DNA of 64,000 nt from Primula veris (GCA_963682055.1 OY821746.1:19767992-19831991); one strand, 5' to 3'. Shown: positions 22,877-35,411, counted from the stretch's first letter. Made by a program: numbers and translations. Notes: generated from the sequence alone by a model not told the origin.

Positions 22877-23049
22877 TAAATATAAATCAGAGTTTTATAT
22901 TATTAGTTCACATTTACAAGCCTTATATACACATCCTACAATCCCAACAATTATGGGAACTAAATAAATCAATATCTTTTTAGATATATGATTAGTCAAT
23001 TACAATATTTAACTAATTATGAAATACTCTAATTATAAACAGTCCAACA
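22877..23049 (-). repeat. 5' LTR of outer copia
   Basis: Aligns to 9700-9910. On the minus strand it starts TGTTGGACTG and ends TATTTA; the usual terminal CA is not conserved. Confidence 0.75.
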
Positions 23050-24293
23050 CTTCTTGATGCAAAATAAAGGACGCCAAAAGAAGTGAATTCTTTATCGTCA
23101 TTCGGACTTGAAGAAGGCTCTGGTTTTCATTTATAAATGAGCCGATGTAGCATTATAATAACAACATTTTTGTAAGGCCTAAACTTAATTCCCCAAGCCA
23201 AAAAAACAAGAAATAGACTAACAAAAACTTTGTCTTATTCTTCACTGAAAAGTATTTACAATTATTTATAAAGTTAGCCAACTGAGGTGGTAGGATCAAG
23301 TACTAGCCTCTCTTCTCTGCCTTCGGATAACATTGTGCAGAGAAACCAAAAATCATGTGATTGAATATAAGCTCTAATAGTTCAAAGAAAAAAGAATCAT
23401 TTAATTGAAACTATAAAGCTTTTGAAGTTTTACAGGCTAAGCATAATATTTATTCTACTTGTAGCTAATACAAATTTGGGAGTAATTAATGAAAATTCAA
23501 GTGTTCTGGAACATGTGTGAACACATAGGAGTTACTAGCATCCTATTATGAAGAGAGAGAAAAATTACTTATAAGAAAGCAGAATTGCGTAATTCATCTT
23601 CAGTGGATGTAATACCAACTCAGTTAACAGTTACAATCGTGTAAATGAAGAAAGGGCTGTGTCTTGCTACATGCATTCCTTGACAGACTATCTATAGGTC
23701 AAATTTGGTGATACTACGATGGATTTCTCGCTTAAACAATTTCAATTTTCAATACCCGATTCCTTTTGAGAAAAAAACATTTTAAAAAGGTAAAAGTTTT
23801 AGCCGTTTCTACACGATATGTTGTCCTAATGGATATCTGCTTTGACAGTAGTATTTCATTTGAGACCTGTTAATGTTCAGATATTGCCAACATCTGTACA
23901 TTTAGAATCTTGAAGCATGATATCTCAAAATGGTGGTAAAGACTTCTCAAAATGTTTATGTTATCTTCATAAAGTATAAGAAATATTCAAGGTAGATATA
24001 TAGCACTGAGTACAAACATAATGTGAACTTGAATAATACTTAGGATACTATTTTTAAGTTTTCTGCAAACAAGGTCTCGTAATAAACCAGGAACGACCAA
24101 AGAAGTAGTGCCATACAAATGTTTCCTCTAACAAGGCACCTAGTGATACGTTAACATGTCCTTTACAAAAATAACAGTATCAAATATTTCAGTGTCATTT
24201 ATCAATTTTAATTTTTTTTATCAAAAAAAAATATTTCGGTGTCAAATAAGCCAGTGACAAACTGCAACCTAGGAGATAGAGGGAGAAAGAGAA
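23050..24293. other. Intergenic and 3' flank of PEARLI-4 gene
   Basis: No intact gene. Positions 23098-23215 hold a decayed copy of the small ORF found at 60649-60804 (see findings). The rest is AT-rich and includes the likely 3' UTR of the minus-strand gene ending at 24294. Confidence 0.5.
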
Positions 24294-27200
24294 TCACAGC
24301 AAGCCGTCCACCAAACACTTGGCCGGGTGGAGAAAGGCACTGACTTTGGCACTAGTGTCGGAGACGGCCCTTTCTATCTCCTCATCCTCGGACTTTAGCA
24401 AACCCAACTTCTCTTTAAGATGTACCAATATCATCTCAGTATGTGTTAAATCTCTCTCAACTTCTGCAACTTCTTTCTTAATTTTGTCCTTTTTCTCCTT
24501 CAGCAACGACGAATTCACAAACTTATGCATAGCCTCGCTAATATCATGAAGCCTTTTCCGCAACCAATCGACTTCAATGTGAATAGTATCCATGTCAGCA
24601 ACCTGTTTGAGCATACTTTCTAGCTCTCCGGTGGTAATTTCCTTGAACTTCGACACTTGTAGCTCCTGGATGATGTCGCAAATCTTTTCCAGAAAAGTCG
24701 AACGTGAGTCGGTTGTTATGAGAATGCAGTTTTGTAAGATATCTCCGTACTTTTCCAATATATTTCTGGAGAGAGAAGCGAATTCCTCTTTGACTCTATA
24801 CCCACCAACAGTGACAAGAGCGGGTTTATAGCAAGAAACTATCTCATCTTCTTCGTCGTGCGGATGTTTTTCGTTCAAAACTGCTATTTCTGTTATCGCC
24901 ATAACCGATACACTTGGAGTGTGAATATTTAACGATAACTCATGAGAACAATTATTAACCAATACTTGGGTTGGGTTCTTAGAGTTACATGGTTGAGAAT
25001 TATCTTCATCGGGGCTATTGTTGGTGTTCATTTCTTGTACGAATTCTCTCCTCTTCGCTAGACATGGTTGGAACATATTTTCAGGTTTTTCTTTGGGGTT
25101 AGCAATGGTAGCTTTTTCTTGTATGAGATTTCCCGTTTTTGTTAGACTTGGTTCGAAATTGTTCTCAGATTCTTCTTCGGGTGTACCATTGATAGTCTTT
25201 TCTTGTAAGAGATTTCCCGTTTTCATTAGACTTAGTTGGAAATTACATTCAAATTCTTCTTCGGGGTTATCATCAGTAGCTTTTTCTTGAATGAGACTTC
25301 CCCTTTTTGTTAAACTTGGCTCGACATCGTTTTCAGGTTCTTCTTCAGGGGGACCATTGGCAGCTTTTTCTTGTAAGAGATTTCCCGTTTCTGGTACACT
25401 TGTTTGGAGATTATAATCATATTCTTCTTCGGAGGTATCATTAGCATTATTTTCTTGTATGAGACTTCCCCTTTTTGTTAGACTTGGTTCGGAGTGGTTT
25501 TTAGATTCTTCTTCGGGCTTCTCTTTGGTAGTTTTTTCTTGTACGAGATCTACCCTCTGCCTTAGGCTTGGCTGGGAATTATTTACAGATTCTTCTTCAG
25601 AGGCATTGTCAGTGTCTTTTTCTTGAACGAATTTTCCCCTCTTTGCCTGACAGGGTGTACCAGTCCTGGAATGGGCAGGTGCGAGCTTCGTTGCTCGTGT
25701 ACACGACTTCATTATATTTCCTGGTGAGATCGGTACCTGCCAAAGAAATTACATTCAGCAACAAAAATGCATCCGTAAAATAAAAAACAATACAGGATCC
25801 TAAAACAAAGTAATCACAGCAGCATAGCCTAAGAAGTGTTAATGATGATATCAAGAACATAAGGAAATTAACAAGAAGGAATCTCAAATAATTGTTCTGG
25901 GAACCTATCCAGCAGACAAGCTTCCTACATTACGATTGTCATCAAAATCAATAATCCAGTTTCGAAACCACAAACAAATGCGGGCTAAATGCTTCGTGCT
26001 TCTATTATAAAAAAATTAATAAAGTAAACCAGCTGAGAGAGACCTAAAAGAAATCTTATAAAGAGTCCTCATCGAGAGCACTAAATAGAGGAGGGAACCC
26101 ATCACACAAGCCAACTTCAAACTCAAAAACATGAGCTAAAGACTGTTTATAGGAGTTTTTTTTCTATTCAAAAACATAAGTTTAAGAATATAATTATAGC
26201 AAATAGCAAAGTCCCCAACCAAATCAAAAGCCAAAATAATAAAGAATTTTACTCAAGTACCTGAGCAGGGAGTGGAGTTTTGTTGCCAACTTCCTTAGTT
26301 GTTGGAACATCCGGTGCTGAGGACAAACTTGCCGAGCATGTGTCCTAAAATATGTTGAACAAATTATGGTTAAAAGCACTGGAACCTAAATCCAAGAAAG
26401 GAATAATCTATAAAACAGATCTGTAGGGAGTACCTGGCTGATAAATTTGGATTTCTTAGCAACTCTCCCCTTGCTTGAAATATCAGGGAAAGGAGGACGA
26501 GTGTTGCCCGTTATTTTTTGTTCAGGAGACTTGGTCTCTGTCGAGGTGAAAAATCACAAGTTACATTATTTCAGATATGAGCTAAGCAAACCTATTAGAA
26601 AGTCATAAGTAACCTATTAGCCTTCTCGAGAATCTTCTGGATCCCGGTGGCGATACTGAATTCTTCCAGAGAGGACCCTAAAGCACGATGCCATGCATTA
26701 AATATTCTAGTAAGTAATCAGTAACTAAAGAAATTATTACGTACAATAAGATCATGCGAAGCTAAATTTAACAACAGTTAAAGCCAGAGAGACCCTAAAG
26801 CACGGTGCCATGCATTATTGTTGTAAGTAATCGGTAACTAAAGAATAGCATGTAAAATAAGTTCATGCTATGCCAAATTTAACAATAGTTAACTGTAGAA
26901 AAAATGCTAATATCACTTGAGTTAAAAGTGTCTACCAAATGAATGACAGAATCAAGTTGAGTCTTTTAACATTTAGCCTTCTAATGAAGTCATAATGAAC
27001 ACACACACAAAGGCTCGCGCAGAAACAGACAACACGGAAAATAGGATTGCCAAAATTACAATTCTATGTGTATACATCGAGATATTATTAAGTTCAAACT
27101 TCAAACCACTACAGATCTATTCATAAGGACCTAAGACCAACAAGTCTAACCAAAGAAGATAGATAGTAATTTCAAAATGCAAAAGCCTGAGATGCGAAAA

Positions 27201-28389
27201 CAAACCAAATAAATAAAAAGTAAAACAAACTCTAGTCCATAGAGAAAAGCCGTTTGAGACCACTAGGAAAAAAAGCATTTCTCAAACCACTACAACACAT
27301 AAGAGTGCTGTTTGCTGAGCTCAAAACCATAACCCCTAATAAGTCCTTGCTTATTATACTAAAACGAACCCAAAGTAATAATCCAAAGCCAAAAACTTTT
27401 AGTTTCACATAGGGAGCAAAATTGCTTCAACCTTTCAAATTGTACTATTAAAGACTTCAAAAAAGAGAGAGAATAAAATCGTAAAAAGAAACAAGTTATA
27501 GACCGCAACAATAAACCATCCTCGTCGCAAACTGAGAATCGTCAATAAAGGCTTGTTTAGCTGCAACTTTGTAGCAAATAAATTGAATTTTTATGTCGAA
27601 AAAAGCTAAGTTAACCTACCTTTTAAACTTCTTATCTTTTAAGACTAAAAGAACCAGATCAGCTCAGCCATAAGATGCTCAACCCAAAATATCATAAAAG
27701 CTAACATTAAAAGCTGCACCAAACAAGGTCTAAGGCAAGTGTTACGCAAGACGAATTAGTATCCTCTTTTCCATCTCAAATAAGCCAACTTTTTTGCTCT
27801 AAATTGCAGCCAATCGAGCTCTCAACCAAGGAACAAAAATTTAGTAAACACCAAGAGGCTGAATAATGATAAAAAATAGAAAAGTCAGATTAATCTACAT
27901 ATTAAACTTCTAATTTTTTCAGACTATGGAAGCCAGAAAAGCTCAGATTATAGGCTGATTACCAAAATGTAGTCTTACTTTTAACCAAAAAAAAAAAACA
28001 TAAACACTGAGCTTCAATAATGTCTCAACCACTAACAAAATCTCATTGAAAAAAGTGCCACGCAAGACTTTTTTTCTCAATCTCAAATAAGCCAACTTTT
28101 TTGCTCTAAAACTGCATTCAAAACAAGCTTTCAACCAAGAAACATGCAAATAGCAAGCACCACGTAACAAATAATGACATAAACTACTACAATAACCATA
28201 TACAGAGCACGTAAAACAGGATAAATCAGAGAAGCAAGTTTCAAGAAAATGGGTTATTAGAACATGAACAAAAATAGGTTGTAACCATATTTCGAATAAT
28301 AGTGAGTTATGTGTACAAAACCAGTTTTTAAGAAACAGAACCTTGTAAGTTTCATCTTTTTCTTCCTGTATTGCTCTCTTCCTTCCCAT
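24294..28389 (-). CDS. PEARLI-4 (phospholipase-like) domain protein
   Basis: Proposed exons on the minus strand: 28342-28389 (MGRKRAIQ...), 26614-26677, 26434-26537, 26261-26344 and 24294-25736, with GT-AG borders and compatible phases, giving about 580 residues. The last exon alone is open from the ATG at 25712 for 472 residues. Its last 170 or so residues match the plant PEARLI-4 family: VGGYRVKEEF, ILEKYGDIL, FLEKICDIIQELQ, VDWLRKRL, then a long coiled coil and the terminal SAKVSAFLHPAKCLVDGLL pattern. Before it lie eight repeats of about 28 residues, each with an L-[IVL]-QE core and an acidic SEEE-like end. The family was named from an aluminium-induced Arabidopsis transcript; the biochemical role is unknown. 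No signal peptide or membrane segment is seen. The small 5' exons are predicted from splice signals only. Confidence 0.78.
24970..25660 (-). repeat. Intragenic 84-bp tandem repeat coding a 28-residue unit
   Basis: Eight in-frame copies in the large exon of the PEARLI-4 gene, each coding an [LF]-[IVL]-QE core, 10-11 variable residues and an EEE-type acidic cluster. The copies are diverged at protein level, so the array is old and under some constraint to stay in frame. Confidence 0.85.
26665..26880. repeat. Local duplication of about 110 bp in an intron
   Basis: The segment CCTAAAGCACGATGCCATGCATTA at 26675 and its right flank (AGTAATCAGTAACTAAAGAA) reappear at about 26793-26850 with small changes. 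One copy ends at the splice acceptor of the exon at 26614-26677, so the second copy carries a spare acceptor-like sequence. Confidence 0.75.
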
Positions 28390-28404
28390 TCTTCTCCACT
28401 TTCA

Positions 28405-28426
28405 GCTCTCTCTCTCTCTCTCTCTC
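28405..28426. repeat. (CT)n microsatellite upstream of the first exon
   Basis: CT run directly 5' of the presumed start codon on the minus strand (GA-rich leader). Similar runs precede the other two first-exon copies (30602-30613 and 32562-32581). Confidence 0.7.
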
Positions 28427-28883
28427 AATAACAAGAATAAACACATAATCTTGACCATTAAAAGTAAGTAAATGAAGGGTTGTGATTGATGTGTAAAGAT
28501 AATGTGTTTTTTTATGTGTATGGATCCTTCCCCATATATATATATATATATATATTGATGCAGAAGCATAATTATGTTTAAGTTACTTTTATCTTTATTT
28601 CCTCAAGTGTTTAGTCAATACAGAAAAGGCTGTGATTCCTAAATGAATAATGAAACAGTTAAGATTTTCTTTCCTATTAGATATAAGATTTAGGGTTGTA
28701 GGGTTTTAAGGCTATTATAAATAGCCCCTTTGCTGCAGCAGCCAAGATTAGACTTTGATTATTTGATATTATAAAATATAGAGTTTATTTAACTCTTAAG
28801 CCTAAGGCTTAATTCCCCTTCGACGATCTTATCGTTTTTATCTCTTTTATACTTTGTTTGTTCTTTAATATTCCCAGTCCTGC

Positions 28884-28884
<1 letters not shown>

Positions 28885-28935
<51 letters not shown>
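28885..28935. repeat. (TA)n plus (CA)n microsatellite
   Basis: About 25 TA units followed by CA units. The apparent ORFs across it translate only the repeat. Confidence 0.9.
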
Positions 28936-28947
<12 letters not shown>

Positions 28948-30529
28948 TATAAGTATGTGTGTGTGTATATGTAAATCTCTCTCCTGTGAATAAGTATAGA
29001 CAAAATATAAGTACAAGTGTTTTTTCTATGGAATTTTTGTGAGCTAAGCAAAAAGAGGGGGAAAATAGTGTGGTTCTGTATTTCAAAGTCAGTCACATTA
29101 CTTCTGTACTGTAGCTATTTTTCATAAAAGGAGGAAAATTATCTACAAGAAGTAATGGAACAGCTAAGCAAAAGACATCACCATTTTAGGTTTGTTTTGG
29201 AGGTTATTGGATGTATATTTAAATTTAAAATCCTCTTTTTTCGTGTTTGGTAGGAATATCTTTTGTCATAAATAGATAAGTAGGAGTAGAATTAATTGCA
29301 AAATCGTGGTAGCTGCATGATTTAACATTTTAACTAATTCAAACCCAGAGAAAAATTTAATGAAATTAGCTTGGAATATCTAATTTCTACGTTCCTGCCT
29401 ATTACTGGTTTCCTGACTCTCGCTTCACATTATTTTACGTCATTCCATGTAAACGTCTATTCTTTTTATAAATCCTTTTATGATTTGAGACCACCAGGAA
29501 AAAAACATTTCTCAAACCACCACCACATATTAGAGTTGCTGTGTCCTGAGTTAAAAACCATCTTATTCTCATCTTACACAAAGAACCCACAAATAAGTCC
29601 TTGCTTATTAATCTTACACTAGAAAGAACCTACAGTAATAACCCAAAGCCAAAAACCATCCTTGTTGCAAGCTGAGAATCATCAGTAAGGGCTTGTTTGG
29701 CTGCATTCTAGCAAATAAATTGGATTTTTAATGTCGAAAAAAGCTAGTTAAGCTACCTTTTAAGCTTCTTGTCTTTTCAGACTAAAAGAATTAGATAAAG
29801 CTATAAGTTGCGCAACCAAACTTAGTCATTTTAAGCAGAAAAAGAACATCAACGCTGAGATTAAAAGCTGCAACCAAACAAGGTCTACGGCAAGTGTTAC
29901 ACAAGCCAAACTAGTACCCTCATTTCTTTCTCAAATAAGCCAACTTTTTTGCTCTAAAACTGCAGCCAAACAAGATCTCAACCAAGAAACAAAAAAGAAG
30001 CAAACACCACGTGGCTGAATAATATCAAAAACTAAAAAAGTTAGCCTGATCTACCTTTTAAATTTCTAATTTCCTCGGGCTAAGGAACCCGGAAAAGCTA
30101 AGATTATATGCTGAATAACCAAATGTAGTCTCACTTTTAACAACAACAAAAAAACATTAAAGCTGAGCTTAAATCTGCAACCACATAATGTCCAACCGCT
30201 AACAAAATCTCATTCCTTATTTTTCTGGCTTGAAAAAAGAAGTGCAACGCAAGACAAACAACTAATTTTTTTTTTTTTTTATAATCTCAAATAAGCCAAT
30301 TTTCAGCTCTAAAACTGCATTCAAACAAACTTTCAACCAAGAAACATGAAAACAGCAAACACCACGTAACAAGCAATGACATAAACCGCTACAATAACTA
30401 TATACAGGGCATATAAAACAGGATAAATTAGTGAAGCAAGTTTCAAGAAAATGGGTTATTAGAACATGAACGGAAATGGGTCGTAGTCAAATTGCCAATA
30501 ATAGTGAGTTATGTGTAAAAAATAAGTTT

Positions 30530-30592
30530 TTAAGAAACAGAACCTTGTAAGTTACATCCTTTTCCATGCTGTATTGCTCTCTTCCTTCCCAT
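30530..30592 (-). other. Second first-exon-like copy
   Basis: The minus strand begins MGRKRAIQ like the exon at 28342-28389 but diverges after codon 8 by a small indel. It keeps the CTTACAAG|GTTC donor-like end. Confidence 0.5.
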
Positions 30593-32490
30593 TCTTCTCC
30601 ACTCTCTCTCTCTATATATATAAATGTGTAAATGTGTGTGTATACCCCTCTATAATAAATGTAAATATCTCTCTCTCTGTATGGACAAGTTTTAAGTAAA
30701 GTGCTTTTTCATTTGTTTTCTGTGAGCTATGCAAAAGAGGGGCTATTTCCTCCTCTTTTGCTTAGCTCTCAAACATTTAAATGAAAAATTACTTGAAACT
30801 TGTCCAAGCTTATCCACAGGAGAGAGAGATTTACATTTAAAATCTCTTTTTTCGTGTTTGGTAGGAATATCTTTTGTCATAAGTAGAGAAGTATGAGTAG
30901 TATTAATTAAAAGATCCTAGTAGCTGCATATTATAACTACTTCAAACCAAGAGAAAAGTTTAATGAAGTTAGCTTGAAACATTTAATTTCTACAGTTCAA
31001 ACTTAAGAAGCATAGTTTCCAGTACCTTAGTTTTCATTTCAAAACCGACCGTCTTTTCTGCCTGTTACCGGTTTCCCGACTCTCGTTTCACATTAATTTA
31101 CGTCATTCTGTGTAAATGTTTGATTTTCTTTTAAATTCTTTCATGAGTTGAGACGACTAGGAAAAAAGCATTTCTCAAACCAGTACAACAGATTAGAGTT
31201 GCTGTTTCCTGAGTTCAAAACAATCTTATTCTCATCTTACACAAACTACCCTTAAATAAGTCCTTGCTTACTAATCTTATACTAAAAAGAACCTACAGTA
31301 ATAACCCAAAGCCAAAAACATCAGATTTCAACTTCGACCTTCCAAATTGTAAAAATATAAACTTAATAAGAAAAAAGTCATAGACGGCAACAATAAAAGA
31401 TCCTTGTTGCAAGCTGAGAATCGCCAGTAAGGGCTTGTTTGGCTGCATTGTAGCAAATAAATTGGATTTTTCATGTCGAAAAAAGCTAAGTTAACCTACC
31501 TTTTAAGCTTATTGTCTTTTCAGACTAAAAGAACCAGATCAGATCAGCTATAAGCTGCTCAACAAAATAGTCTTACTTTTAAGCAGAACAAGAACATAAA
31601 AGCTGCAACCAAACAACGACGTCTAATGCAAGTTTTATGCAAGCCGAACTAATATCCTCTTTTCTATCTCAAATAAGCCAACCTTTTTGCTCTAAAACTA
31701 CAGCCAATCGAGCTCTTAACAAAGAAACAAAAAAGCATCAAACACCAAGAGGCTAAATAATGACAAAACCAAGAAAAGTCATGTTAATCAAGCTATTAAA
31801 ACTTCAAAAAAAATTCAGGCTAAGGAAACCCGAAAAGCTCAGGCTGATTACCAAAATGTAGTCTTACTTTCAACAACAACAACAACAACAACAAATATCA
31901 TATAAGCTGAGCTTCAATAATGTCTCAACCACTAACAAAATCTCATTGCTCATTTTTCTGGCTTGAAAAAAAAAAGTGCTATTTAAGACAAACTACTATA
32001 TTTTTTTCTTAATCTCAAAGAAGCCAACTTTTTGCTCTAAAACTGCATGCAATCAAGCTTTCAACCTAGAAACATGAAAATAACAAACACCATGTAACAA
32101 ACAATGACATAAACTACTAAAATAACCAAATACAGGGTAAATCAGACAAGCAAGCTTCATGAAAATGGGTTGTGATAAAAAAGGCAAATAATAATGAACT
32201 AGGTGTAAAAAACAAGTTTTCACTACTGTTTTTTTTTTTCTTAATCTCAAATAAGACAACTTTTTTGCTCTAAAACTGCATCCAAACAAGCTTCCAACTA
32301 AGAAACATGAAAATAGCAAACACCATGTAACAAACAATGACAAAAACTACTAAAATAACCAAATACAGGGCACATAAAACAGGGTAAATCAGAGAAGCAA
32401 GTTTCAAGAAAATGGGTAGTAATAAAAAAGACAAATAATAATGAATTAGGTGTAAAAAATATTAAAAAACAAGTTTTAAAGAAATAGAAC

Positions 32491-32547
32491 CTTGTAAGTT
32501 TCATCTTCTTTTTCTTCTTTTTGTGTTGTTGCTTTCTTCCTTGCCAT
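32491..32547 (-). other. Third first-exon-like copy
   Basis: The minus strand codes MARKKATTQKEEKEDETYK followed by the same AAG|GTTC donor as the exon at 28342-28389. It is intact, so it could serve as an alternative, more distal first exon of the PEARLI-4 gene. No transcript evidence is available. Confidence 0.45.
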
Positions 32548-32561
32548 TTTCTTCACTCTCA

Positions 32562-32598
<37 letters not shown>

Positions 32599-33169
32599 GT
32601 GTATGTATATGTTTGTGAGTTAATGTAAAACCCTCTACTGTGGAAAAGTTTTAATACTTTTTCATTTGATTGTTTTTGTGAGGGGGAAATAATGTGTTAG
32701 TATTTCAAAATTGAGTCAAATCACAAATCACAAATCACAAATCTGTACTGTATTTTTTTCCACGACAAAAGTAGTAAAATTGTCTGCAACAAGCAATAAA
32801 ACAGCTAAGCAAAAGGCATCACCATTTTAGGCAATGTTTTGGAGGTATTGAATGTACATGCATTTTTGTCATAGGTCGATAAAGTTTAATGGCAGGTGTA
32901 GTCTTATTTAAAAGATCATATTACCTACATTATTTAACTAATTCAAACCAATAGAAAAGTTTAATGAGGATTCTAAATAAATAAATAAGTTTAATGAGTT
33001 TAGATTATTTTTTATATACTAAAAATTAACCTGATCTATTAAAAGTGAATAATATAGAGAGATAACAAATAATTATGTGTGTTATTGATTCAAGAAAAAT
33101 ATGGATCGACCGATAAAAATAAATAGTAACTCACTAAATAAGGTAACCACATATAATAAGCACCACTAA

Positions 33170-33345
33170 TTGATACATGAAAATATTTTCATATTCCTCA
33201 ATACCATACACTAATTGATTTAATTTAATTATCATTGCCATATATTTGATCATATCATCGATCATATATCTAAACACTCCCCCTCAAACTGGAGCATGGA
33301 AGCTATGAAACGCCCAGTTTGGATATCTGAAAGTATTGTACGTTT
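33170..33345 (-). mobile_element. Remnant of a copia 3' end
   Basis: The minus strand has TCCAAACTGGGCGTTTC, CATGCTCCAGTTTGAGGGGGAGTGT-like polypurine sequence and then AT-rich LTR-like sequence. This is the usual end of copia RNase H plus 3' LTR start. No other part of the element is seen nearby. Confidence 0.55.
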
Positions 33346-33715
33346 TGATCTTACATTTTCGGTCTTTCTTCTTCTTCGTCTTACGCACCATTTCGAACAA
33401 CATATCAATAAATGAATACTTTTATTTTTTTATCGTTTGTTTTACGAAATAACTATTTGTAATTTAAAAAGACACTTAATTTCTCCTAATTTTATTGATT
33501 AAATTTTAAAACTAGATATTTTAGAAATGAAAATTTCCCTCATACAGTTATTCGAGGTAGAGAAAAATTGTAGAACACAATTTTACTTGCCTATTTTGGT
33601 TTAAGGCGACGAAACCTTATTTTACTTGCCATTTTAGTTTAAGAACAATCCCATTTCGGGAAGTCCAAGTTAAGAAAATATCATTTAGTTATAATAAAAT
33701 GTAGGAGAAATAAAG
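33346..33715. other. AT-rich spacer
   Basis: No gene or clear repeat apart from a short internal duplication (TTTACTTGCC, near 33583 and 33622). Confidence 0.4.
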
Positions 33716-33720
33716 TTATT

Positions 33721-34011
33721 TGTAACTACCCGGCCCCACGGGCCGAACTGTCACGCCCCTATCAACAATATTGTCCGCTTTGGCACAACTTCCCAGGGGG
33801 GTCACCCATCCTGGTACTACTCCAAGTTAAGCACGCTTAACTGTGAAGTTCCGTCCTCGCTATTGTGCCGCACGGCTTTAAAAGGCCTTGTTGATAGTAA
33901 ATGGATCTTTAAGCTCATATAGCACACGAGTACTCTCGTATCTGGGCGATGTGGGACTGACGCACAACACCGCACCACAGAATTTCCTTCCTGGAAATCT
34001 GGGTCGTCACA
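33721..34011 (-). mobile_element. Cassandra-like solo LTR carrying 5S rRNA-derived sequence
   Basis: A 291-bp unit with TG/CA ends (TGTAACTACCC ... GGGTCGTCACA) is flanked by TTATT at 33716-33720 and 34012-34016. On the minus strand it contains the 3' half of a plant 5S rRNA gene, with box A-like AGTTAAGCGTGCTT and box C GGATGGGTGACC followed by CCTGGGAAGT, in the order and spacing of 5S. Cassandra TRIM elements are known to carry a 5S-derived pol III promoter in their LTRs. No second LTR, primer site or interior is present, so this is a solo LTR. Confidence 0.85.
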
Positions 34012-34710
34012 TTATTTGTCGATACCAAATTGAAATTTCACAAAAAAAATATATATATAAAGAAAATTACTCTTATCTTGATGACCCGGATAAAATGACA
34101 AGCTTTCGGGTTATTCTTTGAGCTACGTGAGATATACGCCAATGGTTGACCATTTAAAAAGAATTTAATAACCGGAAAAAAAAACCAAGTTTGATTTCTA
34201 GGTTTTGAATTTGTTATGAGCGGAAGCTTATTTTCTTTTGGAAAAAACGAAAACAAACAAAAGTTATACCGATCTTGGTCCGGCGAGCGACATCTCGCCG
34301 CCTGCCGGATTTTGTTTATTTTTAAAGGTCAGAACCTAGCCAAAGGATGGCCGGTTTGTATAATAGTCAGCATCCGCTCAATTTGTTGATTGCCCTTGTT
34401 GAACTTATCGGAAATTGACTAATGCACAAATGATGAGAATGTTTAAATTGTCTCACATGACCCACACATTGTGTAAGCATTGATAAACTCAATAATTAAT
34501 ATATAGCTATCTCCTTATTTACTAATAAGCTTTTTAATTGGAAATAATTGAGATTTTACAACAAGCAGGTTTTACTAAATCCCTAACAACTTTGACAACT
34601 CACATTGTGCTAATGAATTTAGCTTGTAACATCTAATTTCTACGGTTAAAACTTATAAGCATGGTTTCCGGTAAATTTGTTTTCGTTTCAAAACCAACCA
34701 TGTTTCCTCC

Positions 34711-34779
34711 GGAAGCGGGGGAGCAGCAATTCCAATTTAATTGCTGCAGCAGCAATAACAATCACCACCGTCCATTATA
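34711..34779 (+). repeat. Left terminal inverted repeat of MULE
   Basis: Begins GGAAGCGGGGGAGCAGC and ends CCATTATA. Confidence 0.93.
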
Positions 34780-35158
34780 ATCTAATATATTAATAATAAA
34801 ATAGAATCTTCTTTTATTAAAACATTGTAGTTTAAGTGTAAAGTTAATAAACATATTAAAAATAGAAAGAGAAAAAAAGATAAAGAAAGATACGGCAAAA
34901 TCTGCGACCAGAATTCTCGCTAAGGAATCGATAGACTAAAAGGGCGAAGGATGGGCACGAATTCAAGGAATTGGCGGGATAATAAAAATAAATTAAAGAA
35001 AATAGATGAATTACAAAGAGTTAGAGACATCGAGAAGTGTCGATGGCGGATGAACATTGAAGTGGGTGATAACTCCAAGCCTCCCAAAATTACTAGGAAC
35101 CCCATCATTTCTGTAAGCACAATTTCTTCTTTATTTTTGTTTTATACAATACAAGGGT

Positions 35159-35160
<2 letters not shown>

Positions 35161-35222
<62 letters not shown>

Positions 35223-35223
35223 G

Positions 35224-35258
<35 letters not shown>
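35161..35258. repeat. (GT)n and (TA)n microsatellites inside MULE
   Basis: About 25 GT units followed by a TA run, between the left terminal repeat and the transposase gene. Confidence 0.92.
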
Positions 35259-35261
<3 letters not shown>

Positions 35262-35411
35262 TTTTTGGTGTAAATTGATAAGCATGTATGGATTTATGCT
35301 TAATTTTTAGTTAAAATATTTTAATTTATAGTGGCTGAAATTAAATGATAATGGACTTTTTTATAATCAGTTTAATTTTGATGTTTAATCGCTTACAATT
35401 TTAGGAACACA

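Larger units (their letters stand above)
9700..23049 (-). mobile_element. Old Ty1/copia element carrying two later insertions
   Basis: Minus-strand order gag, protease, integrase, RT, RNase H is the copia order. Similar LTRs lie at 9700-9910 and 22877-23049. An initiator-tRNA-Met primer site abuts the right LTR, and a polypurine tract (GAGGGGGAGTGT on the minus strand) abuts the left LTR. A solo LTR splits the integrase, and a second copia element fills the leader. Without these insertions the element is roughly 4.9 kb. LTRs differ at about 11 of 170 aligned sites plus two indels. No target duplication is evident. Confidence 0.85.
27258..32600. repeat. Three diverged tandem copies of the PEARLI-4 gene's 5' region
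   Basis: Unit starts (CTAGGAAAAAAAGCATTTCTC-like) lie near 27265, 29500 and 31160. Each unit continues through GCCAACTTTTTTGCTCTAAAACTGCA, a first-exon-like segment, and CT/TA microsatellites near 28400, 30600 and 32570. Each is followed by spacer with GTTTGGTAGGAATATCTTTTGTC and TTTACGTCATTC. The third unit has a further internal duplication (32020-32230 versus 32240-32500). Parts of the same unit recur at 34610-34710, 38576-38830 and 40728-40905. Confidence 0.82.

Noticed and set aside
28809..29096. ORFs on the minus strand across 28809-29096
   Set aside because: They translate a (TA)n/(CA)n microsatellite (runs of Tyr-Ile and Cys-Val), not a gene.
33780..33870. 5S rRNA gene
   Set aside because: Only the 3' half of 5S is present, inside a unit with LTR ends and target duplications, so it is 5S-derived retroelement sequence and not an rRNA gene.
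34951..35112. Possible first coding exon of the MULE transposase
   Set aside because: It has a donor site (TCT|GTAAGC), but joining to the acceptor before 35405 gives a stop after seven codons and is out of phase with the ATG at 35412. At best it is a leader exon.
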